A stretch of DNA of 64,000 bases from Chimonanthus salicifolius (lineage: Eukaryota; Streptophyta; Magnoliopsida; Laurales; Calycanthaceae), in assembly GCA_013350335.1 (NCBI GenBank), contig CM023534.1, positions 8,027,542-8,091,541 on the forward strand, read 5' to 3'. A program made the translations under genes and the position numbers. A model generated the notes under the pieces. It made no database searches. It saw only the letters and a list, made by a program, of their open reading frames with translations, and was not told the DNA's origin. Below are positions 47,701 to 62,700 of the stretch, in pieces; within the stretch, counting starts at the first letter, position 1, and every line of letters starts with the position of its first letter.

Positions 47701-50700
47701 GTTTGACAACATTGATGAGATGTTCATTTGCACACTAGGTCGCACGGTATTACTGTGAGCACTAAGCATGTGGCTCACCAAATTGGGTGGCAATGGGCCC
47801 TTTGGAATGGTCTTTGCTTCAATATGTTGTCCACCAAAAATCACCTTGATCAGATTGATCAAGCCATGTTTCTAAAAGCCATAAAATTTAGGGGTTATGA
47901 TGAAAACATGACTTGATCAACCCAATCAAGGTGATTTTTGGTGGACAAAATATTGAAGAAAACCATCCAACGGGCTCATCAACACTCCATTTGGTGGGCT
48001 CCAAGCCTAGGTAGGTATGGTAATACCGTGTAACCCAGTGTGTGGTTAAACATCTCTTTCTTCTTCTTTTTTTAATCTTTTCTTTTCTTGGGTTTGGGGG
48101 GGCAGTATAAAAAGGGGAAATTTTTAAGTTACAAAGCTTCAGAAGTTAAATGCAGTCCCAAGAGAAACACAACCCCTCCTCTTTTCTTTCGCTTCCACTA
48201 AGGTGTCCACATAACCATTTGTGTGAAGCACAAAAATACTTCCACCTACCTCTTTTATAGATCAAATAAATTTCACCCTCCTTAGAGAGATCATATATTT
48301 CCACTATTTTAGATGTTCAGTAATACTCCAACATGATATCCTAACCATCTATTATTCAAGCTTTAGGCTTCTTTTCGGTTCAATATTATTCCTACTTAAC
48401 TAATTTTAGTCAATGATTTAAAAAATAAGAATTTCCAATCAGGAAGATATTCAGGATGCAACAAAATGGCGATGCATGGAATTGGATCTGTAGATCAGGG
48501 AGGCATTATTTTTTTTCCATATATAAGCAGTAGAGCAATTTAATGTCCATCAAACGTCTGCTTAGTGCTTTCTGTCTATAGCAGAAATATGCCAATTTTG
48601 AGTCCTATTGATGGAATCCTACACAAATATGAAGTATGCATGAGGAAGAATTTTTTTTCTCACCTGCAACTTTTGGCAATACAGCTCAGCCAAATCTTGT
48701 GGGCAATGTGCAGTTGGAAAAACTTTTGAAACAAAATGAATGAGAAAATCATCCCCAAACTTTTCGTACATGACTAGTTGCGCTTTTATAATTTCTCCAA
48801 AAAGAACAAGCTGCCAAAAGTGCCAAAAAGAGTGATCAAAACAGAGAATTCTCTCAGAAAAATTCACACACACACAGACAACACGTAATATAATAAGCAT
48901 CTAAAAAATAGGTATCACCATAAAATGACCAACTTTACAGTTCTATACGATGAGATTATCAATGAGAAAGGAAGAAATTCCCCAAAATTTAATCTGTTCA
49001 CTGTTTTCCTTGTATTCAAAGTGCGATTCAAGCAAGGACAATTGCCCAAAGAATAGGAATACAGATGTCAGAAAGTGAAGATTTCACCATACAGACCACT
49101 CACCTTCCCTAATCCATATTTTGTATCATTTCTAGTTAAGATAATTTTGTGTGTGGGTGGGGCGCTGGAAATGATTCACAAGCTGCAACAGTTCATTTCT
49201 TTTATGAAGTACATAATGGATTCAATTTATTAGAACATACCACTGCAACGAGAAAATCATAGCAACCAACACCTTTTTTTCTGAATGATAATAATAAATG
49301 GTACCAATCAATCAATGAGTCCAACAAGGCAATGGACAACACCACAAAGCTACACTAGGCAAGCAAGACGAAAAAATAAAAACTAAAGAAAAAACTAGAA
49401 AAGAAGCAAATAAAGCAATACAATCTTAGACCTGTGAGACCAATGTTGAGCAATCCCTTCACAGCTCAGCTTCTAAATAGCCCACAAGCTACTTAGAGGT
49501 ATGGGCAAACGAAACCCTAGAGATAATCTTGTCCTAGAAGGATCAACTTATCTCTTTCGTTTCACATCCAAAGGCAATAGCTAGCATGGTCACAGCCATC
49601 CATGAAGGATTAGAAGGACCTCAGAAAAGGACAATGGAAGATGGAAAACAAAATAAAATGGGTGAAAGTGCAACAAATTGCTCATCAGATCAACAAAGAG
49701 AACAAATAATAGAAACCACATGTTTCCTAGCTTTGGGATTCTTCGGGGTAAGGATTTTGTCAGAAGTGGCAGTCCATAAGGACTTGACTCTAGGAGTAGC
49801 AAAACTTCCACATAGATTTATGAACGGATGGGCAATCACTTTTGGGCTTCAAGATGCTAAACAAAAATTTGCTCAAAAAGGCACCTCCAAGATCCTTAAA
49901 CAAACAATGTTGAATTTTCTCCCTCGCTGATTGGAACCCCTTTATTCAATAAAGATTTAACAATTCCACCTAAGAGATCTCATGATCCAGCAAACTCCTA
50001 AAAGAAAGCCCACACCATACAGCCTCTCAATGGTTCCAAATAGCCCTTGATTAGACACTTGTTGATTTGAAATCACGTCCAATTCTCATTATCCAATCCA
50101 AATGTCTCCCAAAACTTTCTTGTTGAATCATCTCCCACAAGGAATCAAATCTGGTGACTTTCTAATTATTGTTCCTAGTCAATAGCCCTCACCCCTTAGT
50201 TCAACCCCCCCACCCCAAAAAATAAACGAAAACATCTCTACTCGACCAACTCCTCGATGAATCCAACCCAAATCCTCCTCACCAAACTTAGTTCACTCCC
50301 TAATGTCTCCCTTTCTTCTCCAAATTTTAGATAGAAGGGTAAAATAGATGTTCCCACACCAAGGCCCCCATTTTCCATCATTACATTAAAGACCTCCCAA
50401 CTGAGCAAGTGCATTTTTCTTCATGCAACTCGGAGTGGGGTTTCTGGAGCAAGTCTATTCCAAGCACTTCTGCAACTTAAACATGAATTTGAACAAAGAG
50501 AGTAATAGATTTATAAACCAGCAAAGGTTGCATTATGTGTTTTATCTAGCCCACAAGTGAAAGAAAGGAATTTTTTTCACGGCACCAATTTTTGTCTGTG
50601 AATGGACCACATATGGATGGAAACTTAGGGTCAGCTCCAAGTGAAGACCAAGAGACTAAAGGGAAATAATACCATTCCACAACCGAAAAATCGAGAGTCT

Positions 50701-53700
50701 TGGATGACCTGACTTTCGAGATTAACTCCAGCAACATGACATTTTTCTTCTTTGAAACATATCAAACACCATGATGAATGACCATATGCATCTATGATGC
50801 TACAGTAGTTTACTCCATTAAGTTTCACAATTTAGGCACTAGTTTCAATTTATTTGGTAATTACACAGAGACAGAACCCAAACCATTTAACTAAACAACA
50901 GCCTTAAATTCAATCTACACAAGATAGAAGGAACAGGATTATATTGGAGAGGAACTTCAAAATATACAGCATTCGAAAAAATGAAAAACCAAACTTCAGC
51001 AGAAGGTATGAGAACATACAGTATTTGCATCACGGAACTCAAAGGACTTGTCAAGAACACTGTACAAACAACAGTTGGTTGCAAAATGCTCAATGATAAA
51101 GCTTTGGAAACCAGGCACCTGAGATTTTTAGGAACATCTTAGCACAAATGGTAGAGTTTTGATATTGTATGGAGAAAACAGTAAAAAGCATAAATACCTT
51201 TTCTTCACCACTACAGTTAGAGCACCAGTCACTAATCAATCTAACAAATATCTGCACACAAACCTGTACATATAGAAGACATGAGAAGATAGTCGGATTG
51301 GAACTTGTGGCTCTAGTCCCAACTCAATTCCAACTGCCACGAAGAACTCAAGTAGAAATACTAATTGATGGTACAAACCTTCCTAACAAGTATATCCTTA
51401 TGTTTGCAAGAAGTGTGCAACAGAAACTTCATTATTGTATCCAAATACCCGCGGCATTTAGGAGCAAGAAATACTGATGACAGGTCATGTGTGGTCAGGA
51501 CATGAAGAAACGTATATAATGTTCGCTGAAGTTCTTGCAGTTCACGAATTTCCTACAAAAATTATAATCCAATAAGTTCCAAAACAACAAAAAATATATT
51601 TGACAAATAAAAATTTACATAAAATGAAATGAAATGTATAAAAATAGGAGAAAAGGCTGCACAATTATAATATAAATAGAAAACCCAGAGAGAGAGAGAG
51701 AGATAAAAAGGGTGCTCCTGTCAGGTGGAACCCACTATGCATGTGTCATAACAAGGGAGTACAAGGGGAGGAGTGGGTCAAACATCACACTGATCAAAAA
51801 AATACACTTGAGATCACAATTCACAAAGTTCAAATAACGATTTTTTTGAGTGATCAGAGTGCAGATAACAAAAACCCACAAGTGCTGTGAATCTTGAAGA
51901 AGAAAGCCATGAAAACATTATCTTAGTCACTTAATATGTCTAAAGAGTAAAGAATATACTTTTTTTAATGATGCCTAAGAATACAAATTGAAGCCAAGAT
52001 ACACCTACATTATTTCAACAGGAAAAATCATCAAGAATATATACGACATGATCTATCATATGATCTTCAACAAAATTCTTCATGTGCACCTACACCTTGA
52101 CAAATTAATAAATCCTTTCCCAGTGGGGGAGGAGGGGAGGGGAGAGGGCAAAATGAACAAATCTTCATACCTCAGTATTACTTCCCGGTCCTGATGGGAT
52201 TGCATCCCCTGGAAGCATATGGAAAGACCTGCTTGCAATCGCAGGAAATATTTCCTCCAAAATGTCACCCACAGAAGAATTAAATTTGCATATTAGCTGA
52301 TTGATTAGTAAAAGAAAAGCCACCATTTCTTTTGGCTGCAATCATCAAAAGTTCAAGGATGAAAATGGATTAGCAACTTCATGACAATGTAAGACATCAA
52401 TAAAAAGAAGAATCACAATGCCTGCAAGTAACAGGAAATCAACCATATGAAACCCTAGCAAACCGCTATGAACCAAGAAAAAGCATAGTTATCTGCACAA
52501 ACTGCACACACAGTGAAAGCAAGAGATATAGTTGGGGCAGCCCAAGATCCAATATGGACTCTTCCTTAACTACCGAACTTTTACAATTACAATCCGGGTA
52601 GAGAATCTTAAATATTCAGAAAAAAGAGAGTTGGTTATAGATGGATTATTTAGCAAGAAATGATCTCTAGCTTACCCCAGATAGATGGGATCTTGTAATA
52701 AAAGAACATGAAAAAAGGCTGGAATTTTGCAACCTTTTCTAATGATGGTGAGTCTATTTATGCTGAAACTAAAATGCATGTGACATCCAAAAAAAGCACA
52801 AACAATAACATTGGGAGAAACTGAAAATAAAACAAGGTAGGAAAAGATCCAGCCACAACATCAAACAAGGGTGCAGATGCCCCACTGGAGAGCTCGGGTG
52901 TGTTCACATTGGCATTAAACACGTGCAAAAGGATGTAGCACAACTTCTGGTAATGTCATAAAATTTCCTCAAGGTTGTTTGTAAGACACCAGGGTGAATC
53001 GCATAAGCACGTAACTTAGAAGCCACCAAATGTTGAAAGAAATGCCTTTCAACTCTGATAGAATTGTTATTCCTCTTGATAGCCTCAATCTGACCAGCAA
53101 AGTTAAAAACTCAGCACAAATTGTTAAGTACCGGTCAACAGGTCAGAGAAAGCCCAAATATGACATTCCTCTTAAAGAATGCCCATTTTGGGCCCACAAT
53201 TCCCTATGGAACCCTCATCAAAATTCAATTTGTTAGAAACAGGAAGAGCAAAAGATCATCATGTGCCTCAAACCCAATCAGATCATGTCAAACCTGTTAC
53301 TGTGGTGCTTTTGGTTTTCAAATAGAGTAGGATGGATTCAGGAATTTCAGCATCCTATTTTGGAAACACGGCATGAATTTTTTTTTTAAGAACAACAAAT
53401 ATAAAAATATGAATATCAGTACAATGTTAAATGAAATTGGAAATACATATTTTTCTATAATTTAAGAGTAATATGCAACAAAAAATGCATGAATAAACAT
53501 ATAGTCTATAGCCCAATGAAATACTTTGCCAATCCATTCCTTGAAGGGAGGGGGAGTCTTGGTGAATGTTAACTAGAAACAGAAATGCCTTTTTTTTTTT
53601 TTGAAAAGTTAGAAACAGAGATGTTCTCTCTATAAGTTTGTAGAGTAATATAACACTATGGTCAGGATTTTGAATCAAAGGACAATTTTACCCCATCATT

Positions 53701-56700
53701 AAATGGTTATAAAGGGAATAATTTGTAAAAAAAACAAAAAGAGAGAGAATGTCGGCATTGAACAAAAAATGGAGAGAGAACGCTGGCAAAGCACGGTCAT
53801 TCCATTCAATTCAGCTGAAACAACACCACTTTGGCTGGATCAAATCAGACAAGTCCAGATTAAGGAAAAAAAAACATAATGGAATAGGATTTTGTCTGAT
53901 AAATTCTGTTTGTCCTGTCAGAAAAGAATGCTCCAGGCATATCAGTTGCTATGAAACAGATTCAACAACTAAGCACTTGCTTCATCCCGCAAACAGACGT
54001 CACTTTCCTTCCAAAGGGACCACACAATCAACACAAACGTCCAGCCAAATAATTTTTTCCCTCCTAAACTCATTGACAATATAGTTCTTACAAGCAATGA
54101 TACAAAATCCATTATAGAGTTAAAAGCCTATAGTAGTTTTTTATTACAAGATGTAGAGTTTGTTAATGTATCTCATTGGCATTCATGCTCCTAAAACTCT
54201 TCTGGCCAAAATATGTTTTACATCTCCCCCTTGAGGAATGTAAACTCATTGATACACCTCTCCAACCAAAAGATAAACTGCGATTAGAAGTCATGGGAAA
54301 CTTTTTACATATCTACCAAGAGATTGTTTGGAACTTTCTATTGACTATTGCAAACAGATAATCATTCAAAAGAAAAAGAAAAAAACACTACTGCAAACAG
54401 ATATAGCCCATGTAATTGGTATTGTCAGTCAATTTACACATTAACAAGACACAATGTGATTTTATCATACCTCACTTTCTGCAAGCAATTGCTCCAGTGC
54501 TTTAGGAAGGTAAGGAAATACAGATGCTCCTAAAGTGTCAACCATACGGTGTAGAAAAGATGTGACCTGCATTGTACAATAACTAACATTAGAACACACA
54601 CTCATCATTCCAAAACAAGAATTCCTAGTTGTCATTAGAACACACACTCATCATTCCACTTGTTACCTTATTTCGTAAAGATTCATTCTTAGGAAACACC
54701 ACAAGAATTTGCAAGAGAACATCCAACGTCTGTATACAAGTAATACGTAAGACGTAAGAATTCTGAAAACAATATGCAAATCAACAATTCAATCCATAAG
54801 TAGCAAGGGCATGGGTGCAAGTGTCAAGTCTTACATGGGTGCAAGGTGTCAAAATCGCAAGCCAAAAAAAATAGGACATGGGAACATGGCACCATATTTA
54901 AATAAATTTTAATGTAAATTATTTTAAATGAAAATATACAAATACAAAATAATGTACTAGTTTAAGTCTAAACAATTATGTCACGAACACTATTGATCTT
55001 TTAGTTAGGTTTTACGAGGAGAAAGGTGTCAAAATATTTATCTTGGAAAACAATGCTAAAAGATTCTATAAGAATCATGAAGAACAGTTGCAAGGGTCCA
55101 ACACTGGTGCAAGTGCCCAACACCAATAGAAGTGTGCAAGGCAAGTGCATCACACATCTTGAAAAGTCCGTGCAACATAGAGTCCAACAGAACAATAGTT
55201 GATTCAACTTCAATAAAGGCGAAAGTCATCTAAGACAAGCACAAATTGATCACCAACAATGAAACAAGTCAATTAAATTTTCTTCGGAACAAGTTAATTA
55301 GATTTTCTTCTGATGGACCTAATTTGAACACCACATCCATGTAACTCCATGTAATTCCGTTTTACTTGGGGGGGTGTACACATATCCTCTCTTTTCTTTT
55401 TCCTCCGTTATGTTGGTTGGTTGGTTGGTTTCCGTGAAGAGAGGAGGGAGGGGGGATGATTTAACATCGCATAGCTCTTACACAAATTATTAGAATTTTT
55501 GAACTTCCATATCATTTCAAATACTCAGAACTGAGCCAAGTTTTTGGAAAAAAAAAAAACTCGCCGATTCATATTAACACGCCCAAGTCATTTTGAGTTT
55601 TTAACTTGTGATCCATAAGCAAGCAGTTGTTGAATGCGCAATGCACTGCAAAGAGAGATGCTTCATTCTTAACATAATAAATGGCAGGACACATGGATGG
55701 TCAATCAATCATCTAAACTATCCGACATGGAACCAAAAAGGTCTCGGTCTTGTGGACTAATCATTGATAACATTATCATAGCCATAGTTTTCAAGCCAAG
55801 ACTAGGGATACAAGTCAGTCAATTATCAACTCAAGTCATTCAAGCAACTTGATGGGTGGACCAGACAGGTAGATCTAATATTTATATTTTTTTAGTAGGA
55901 TTCGATCAGTTACTAAGATGGATCAACCAGGTGACTTTGTCCAACTTTATATCATAGTTTCTATTAAATCCACATATATTTGTCAAACAAATTTATAAAA
56001 AATTAACACGTGTATAGCAAAGCACTTAAATGAAGCCATTATCCATTGACAAGTTTGAAGTCTCTAAGAAGATAAAAAATTAAATAAATAAATATAATCG
56101 TAAGTCATCAATCACTCATAAGCTAATAATCATTACTCAAATTTATTAAAACACTAAATTTCAAGTTTTTTTTTTGAGCAGTAAGAGGAAAAAAATTCTT
56201 AAAAAAACAAGGAGAACAGGTACACGAGGCAACCAAGAGGCCTAAGAGGATTAAGCCCAATACAGTAATATGAAAAATCAAAACAAAAACAAATCGAGTT
56301 CGCCACAGTAAGTAATCTCCTTATAGCTGGAATACGTCACTAATCCCACACATAAAATCAAGGCTCTCCTAATACTAAGAAGTTTTGCCTCGTTCGAGTC
56401 CTTAGACCCCACAAATTCCGCGGAAACAAGACGAGTGGACCCCGAGTGGTCTGTCGGCCCAGGATTCCCTCTAGAAGCAACGTCCACGTTAAATTTCAAA
56501 GAATAAATCTAAGTTAAAGAATAAAAATAAATTATTTACTTCAAAGACATAGTTTACTCAATCAAGTGAGTTAATCATTCTTTGCCTTATGTGGCACAAC
56601 CTAACTAGGCAATAGTTATCAAGTCTAACAATGTCTTCACTTGGTCAAATCAAAACTCAGCACCCACTATGACCAAGCACATGGATTGGGTCAAGACAAC

Positions 56701-59700
56701 TCAGGGAAGCTTGACCAAGAACTCAACCTAGTCAAATCAAAACTCAGTCCGTCTAGTTTAATGCTACCTAGTGAGTAATGACCAGATTTATGATCGGGTC
56801 AAGTTGACTTAGCGAGTCAACCAATAACACAATCTGAAAACTATGATTCAAAGTTCCAAACCACTTGACAATAGAAACAGAAAGAACCTTTGAAATCATT
56901 TTAAGAAAAATGGTTAGATCCATCAATTTTAGCCAAAATTCACCACAAAATAGAACATAGAGCTTCAATCTTTTACCTTTCACTAGTTTCTAAGTGCTTA
57001 TAAGTAAATGATTTAAACCGTTTGCTCAATAGAACACAAAATGGACCTTTGAGATCATTTTAAGATAATTAACCTCAAATTATAAACTAGTTTGTTCAAA
57101 CACTTCACAATTCGATTTGTCAAATAATTTGATGCTAATTCAATTAAATTCATGAATTAGATAAATTTTGTTTAATACATTTTCTAATTCGATTTTAATT
57201 TATATTAATATGATAACCTTTTTACACTATATTTTCAAAATATGTATACTCCTTTTGCAGAAAAGGATACCTTAAAAAAAAAAGTTTTATCTTTAGACAG
57301 TTATCAAAGAAGGTTAGATAACTAATAAGCAACTTCTTCTACCATTGCATCAATAGATAAACTTCAACAACATCATTCAATTTAAGATATAATGATAATG
57401 AGCATTACTAATAAAATGATTTTAAATAATTTGCACGTGAACTATGAAAACAAATCAAACTATATTTAAGTGGAAAATTAAATTACTTTATCTAAGTTTA
57501 CGAAGTTGAACTATGAATTTAATGAACTAAAAAGCAAACTGATGCAGCCTAGCTTCAAAAAGCAACCAAAGAAGTTCCGCCACAAGATATAGATTCAGTC
57601 AAAGGCTCAAATTTATGGAATTGGAGGTTGGGTCCAATGAAAATTAAAAAAAATCCTCTCTAAGAAATCAAAGATAGAGAGCGAAAGAAATCGAAATTGA
57701 TCACCAAAACTACTAATCTCAGATCGGCTCAATTTTATATGGGTCCACAAAAATCAATTAGAGGAACCAAAGTAATTTCACTCACAAGAAAATAACAGAG
57801 ACCCTAATCTCACCTTGGTCAACAATTCACTACGGAATAAAATTGACAAAGGTTTCAATTTCAATTTGAAATTCATACATTTAAATGTACAATAATTAAT
57901 TTTAAGTTGATGAAATTAATTCAAATAGTCCACAAACAATTAGTTGAAAATTGGCAATCATAAAATTAATGAAAGAGAAGTAAATTGCATAAATTCAAAC
58001 CAAAATAAAAACACTCCCAATGTGAAGAGAAGCCTTCAAATAAATTCTTTCATTGGCCGAAATGAATTGTGCATACAATGGAACCCACAACCTTATTTAT
58101 ACATGAGTCTAGGCGTGTAAACAAATTTGGAAAATCCACCACAATCATTGGTTGCCCTAAGTCTTGGGAAAGATCCTACAATGTAAGATCATATGCGCCC
58201 AAACACAATCCACTCACACACCTCTTGCTTCCCTAGATCCTACTTCTTCGACTTTCCGCCCGTCCATAACATGACATTCGACCATGCCACATGCATTTTG
58301 TAAGAACAAATAAAATAAAAAAATTTATAATAGTTCGATGAAGATTTACACGCTAGAATGCATTGGAAAAATCCTAGGTTTGTGGATCTAAGAATCCACA
58401 AGGGTTTGTCATCCATCCATTGCATATTCACTTCCACTTTCGTTCAACACCCAATAATTTAGGTTGCCATGCGTTGGAGACTTCCTTAGCGTGTGAAATT
58501 CTAAGCAACTAAATTGTAGAGGCGGAGAGTGACATGGCATGTGATGTGGCATGCCATGTTGGATTCCCGTCACTCCACCTTGTGGGCTGCAAATGGACCT
58601 TTAAGTGCACCTAATTCGGCCAAGTTTTTTGGATTTGGAAGCTTGACCCAATGTTCTAGCCCATGAGCCATGAACGTTTCCTGCCCCAACGGAAGTAATT
58701 TCAGGCTCACTTTTGATGTGTTAAAATCCTCCTCAATTTGAGAGCAATTACAAGATCAATTGGAGTCGCCTCATTTTCAAAAAAAAAATTGATGACCAAG
58801 GTGTCTAGGCCTCTTAAAGCAGCCGACTAGTCCTTGGGGAATGTACAAGCCTCCCTACCCACACACACCAAGTAACTCTACAGGGAGTGGCCCTTTGGGG
58901 TGGAGTGGGAATCGAACTCAAGACTCATCTTCAATTCGATCCTCTTGATTGTGAATGGTGTTGGTGACGATGTCCACATCACAAACTAAATGAACCTACT
59001 CCAACAAATCAACAAATTGTGACATTTATCGAATTGCAAACTTCGAACTAGGTAAATATCGTATATCCCTCAATTTCAGCCAAAATGGGCCACAAAATGG
59101 AACTTAGAGCTTCGATCTTTTATGCTTCACTGATTCCAAGTGTTTTGAGTTATATCATTCAAACTCTTTCACACGCATGAAAAATGAATTATTATTTTTT
59201 TTCAAAAAAAAAGGGATCATCAAACCAATACAATTTTGGATGGTAGGTCAGTAGCATATCAACTTCAATTCACATCAACTGATTTTACATACGTCAAATC
59301 AACTTGTTGAGGCATTTAAAATGAAAGTTATCGCATTGTGCATATACCACTAAGAGTCTTTCATACCTGCTTAAACATGATACCAATTGTAGGACGGATA
59401 GCAATGATGAGCCGCTCACTAAATCCCTAATCACAAACAAAGACAACATAAGCCTTGAATATGCATTCTTTGGCAACCATAGATCAGTACTACAAATAAA
59501 AAAAGTTACTATAACCATACAAGTTTGAAAAACTTAATATGTTAAAATACTATGTTTCTATGGACACTAAACCAAATGTCAAAGGCAACTAAGCAAAAGC
59601 CCATCAGTCATGTTCGCAAACCAAAGATAAGCAAAATCACATATTGACACCCCATATAGTATGTATTACAATGTGCAAATTCCAGACCAAGTTGAACATG

Positions 59701-62700
59701 TAAAAACTAAAACTTTCAAAACAAAGTAAATAGAATCTCAGACAAAGAAACTCAGTCAGTCAGGGGGAAATAACACACATTATTTGAAGTTGAAACATGC
59801 ATCGGTAAAGGTATAAGAAACAAACATTCCATAGAAAACGAAAAAGATCTAATGCTAAGAAAGCTGAAAACCTTGCTCAGTGCATTAATTGACATGATCA
59901 CTTGCTGTATAGTTGCAACTTTTGCAGAAGACTGTTCTGGACTCGGTACTTTGGCATCTAACAGCAACAATTCAACCTGGATTAAGCACAGATCATTCAA
60001 ACTAGATCTGTCAATTGTCATTTGTCACACACATTTCAAACACATCATGAAATGGAAGCAAGTTTGCAAAAAAAAAACAAAGATCCAATGAAATGTTCAA
60101 CATAAATATGGATTTCATTGAAGTAACAGATTTTATCTCAACCTGCCGGCAAAGAGGAGGGAGTAATGCTGAAAGATACTCTGATTGTTTCTCAGGGGAG
60201 ACATCTTCCATGCCAATCAATAAACCAATTGCCTGTCAATCGTAGAAAAGGAGAAAGTAGGCAAAAATGGATCATCATATCCAAATAAATAGAAAAGGGA
60301 AAAAGAGCTTAAGTACCCAAACATGGATCAATGATGCTGGAAATAGATGCCAAATGGATGAGTGAATCGCACTCACCCAAATTTAGCAAATAATTATGGT
60401 GATCAGTGATCTGGTGGCCCATGACATGGAAGGGCCTTAGACCAATATTGTGTCATAAATATCAACAGAATCCACAAATGTTCATGAGCTTCACCCACTG
60501 GCCATTAGCCAGTCTTGTTCACAAGAAAGCAGTCAGTCTAAAGTTTTTTATTCTAACCTGTGCTTACTGTCCATATGCAAGCCACTGATAAGAAGGTTAT
60601 GCACCACTTTTTAGGATGAGTTTGGGAAGGAGAGGAGCCAAGCAACCTAGGAACAGTCGTACTATAGTGACTGAGGCAACAAGTACCACTTGTTGTCAGG
60701 AAAAGGAAGGGTAGGAAGAAAGTTGTTCCCTGCTTGTAGTCCGCAAGGCAGAAGGCAAGGGCATGGGCATGAAATTCAACCTGTGCACATGGTTAGCATT
60801 CCTCAACTAGAATATAGATCACCGTCATAATTGTCATCAATAACTATTTTCCATCTATCTAAGGTCAGCTTTTTTAGTCCTATCTTCCATTCTACCCTAT
60901 CAAAAACCACATTAGTTGTATACATTTATCATATCCTTCACCCCCTTGGTGCAAGTCTTTAAAGGGTCTATGCTTCTCCTAGTCCCTACGACATGCAGTT
61001 CATAAATTCCAAATCTAAAATGTAGATGAAACAATTAGTACCTCAAATATGTGACTACCATCTTCAGAACCCAAGCACTTTAGTTCTTTAGACGTCCAAT
61101 TTAAACCTGTAAATTGAGGAACAGTATCTTGCAGGCTCTAACAAAGCAACAAACAGGAAAATGTCAAAATATAACTAAATAAATAACTAGCCCAAGGGGG
61201 ATAACAAGGTCAAAATAACAACATAAAAAATATAAGAATACAAAATAATTAAGACACGTTTCATTGTGAGCTATTGTAGCAAGATTTCCCAATAATACCA
61301 TCCTTCCTTAAATGGCGGAGTGCAACCCACATGGTTGTGTGGGATCTATTAGAGACCACAAGGATAAAGAATGGATGAAGTTTCAACATACATTAGGAGA
61401 TTCCATACTTGCAATGCTTAATGATCCTCGAGTTGCAATTTGACCTTTAAATTATGACTATCAAAAGTCATTTAAGTGTTGTCGTCAAATCATGGGTTAG
61501 GATTATTGGATGCCAGTGAAACTGCACCCATCCCCTATCCATGTGGTCCCCAAAACATCTTACTCTACCATGACTGGGCAGCTTCACATCATTTTAGGGG
61601 ACGTCCCATCAAAAGGTTTCAGAAAGGAGATATTATCAGCCTTTTTTCCTTGCAAAGTATCCATCAGAAAGATTCAGTGCCTGCTCCTTTACAATCTAAA
61701 AATGAAAGAACCTGCAAATAAATCAACCCTCATTTTGGAATACCTGCAATATTGTATCTATGAAAGGCACAAGTTTTCCCTTCAGGAGCTTCACAACTCT
61801 CATGAACAAATAACTAGCCCGTCTATTCACGCTAAGATTTGGATGATGTATACCCCTCTTATCCAGAAATGCACCCAGCACAAGAGGTATGTACTGCGTA
61901 TTCTCCTGCACAAATTTCGCATATCGGGAAACTGTCTCCATATATGCCAAGGCAACTAACCTGTGAGAATGGCAAGAGAAATGAGCTGATAAGAGCATTG
62001 GCACCAGCTCTCTCAAAAGCCCAGCACCTGTCCTCATCCCCTCTTCACTGATCGACTCTCCAAGGGCATACAAAAGAGATAGAGCAGCTTCAACCTCTTC
62101 AACATTCATCTCCGAAGATCCCCGAGCACTTGCCAATGAGTTCCTTATAAACATCTGAGTAACATCAGGTGCCACACGGCCCACTGTTCGAAGCAAAACA
62201 AATAAATCCTTGCGGTATTCAGTCATCCGTTCCTCCTCTTCCTGACCAACCCTATCCGGTAAATTGAGATTATCCCTATATATGGGATCATAACATATCC
62301 GTGCCCGGATAACCTCCAATATCTGACCCACATGAACAACCTGTTTATCCCTCAAAGGTGAAAAACTCTTCATTGTCGAAACATAATTTGACAGGAACTG
62401 CACAATGTTAAATGCTGTATCAATCTCACAGTTCTGCATAACATAGAACACTGCTGGCAAGACCTCATCAAGGAGTTCCGTTGATAGACCCTCTAAGTCC
62501 CCAGAATCCAAACGCTTTGAACATTCCAAAACTTCAGTAGCATAACCAGTAACCAAAGCTGACAGTTTTGAAACCAACTCAGAATCTGAGTCCCCAAAAA
62601 CAAGATTAATCACACGGTTAATCTGAAGACTTCGCAAGAGTGAGAACTTTGACTGCGGGTCCATCCGCTTGGACACAACTGCAAGGATACATCCAGCTGC

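Larger units (their letters stand above)
44867..48663 (-). other. Intron 12 of exportin-T, nested transposons
   Basis: This 3.8-kb intron separates the last two coding exons. It contains a hAT-like element with a LINE inside it, and a MITE at the hAT element's right edge, listed separately. Both flanking exons have clean splice sites. Confidence 0.85.
54730..59366 (-). other. Intron 5 of exportin-T, 4.6 kb
   Basis: The longest intron of the gene. It contains a larger inverted-repeat structure (55788-56842) with a LINE tail inside, a (TTGG)n run near 55415-55430, and a SINE-like minus-strand fragment near 58785-58935 (minus reads GTCTTGAGTTCGATTCCCAC). Sequence at 57540-58450 is GC-richer and may be retroelement debris of unknown type. 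Confidence 0.7.

Noticed and set aside
49586..49930. 114-codon plus-strand open frame in exportin-T intron 11
   Set aside because: It is antisense to a minus-strand LINE fragment and has no protein similarity of its own.
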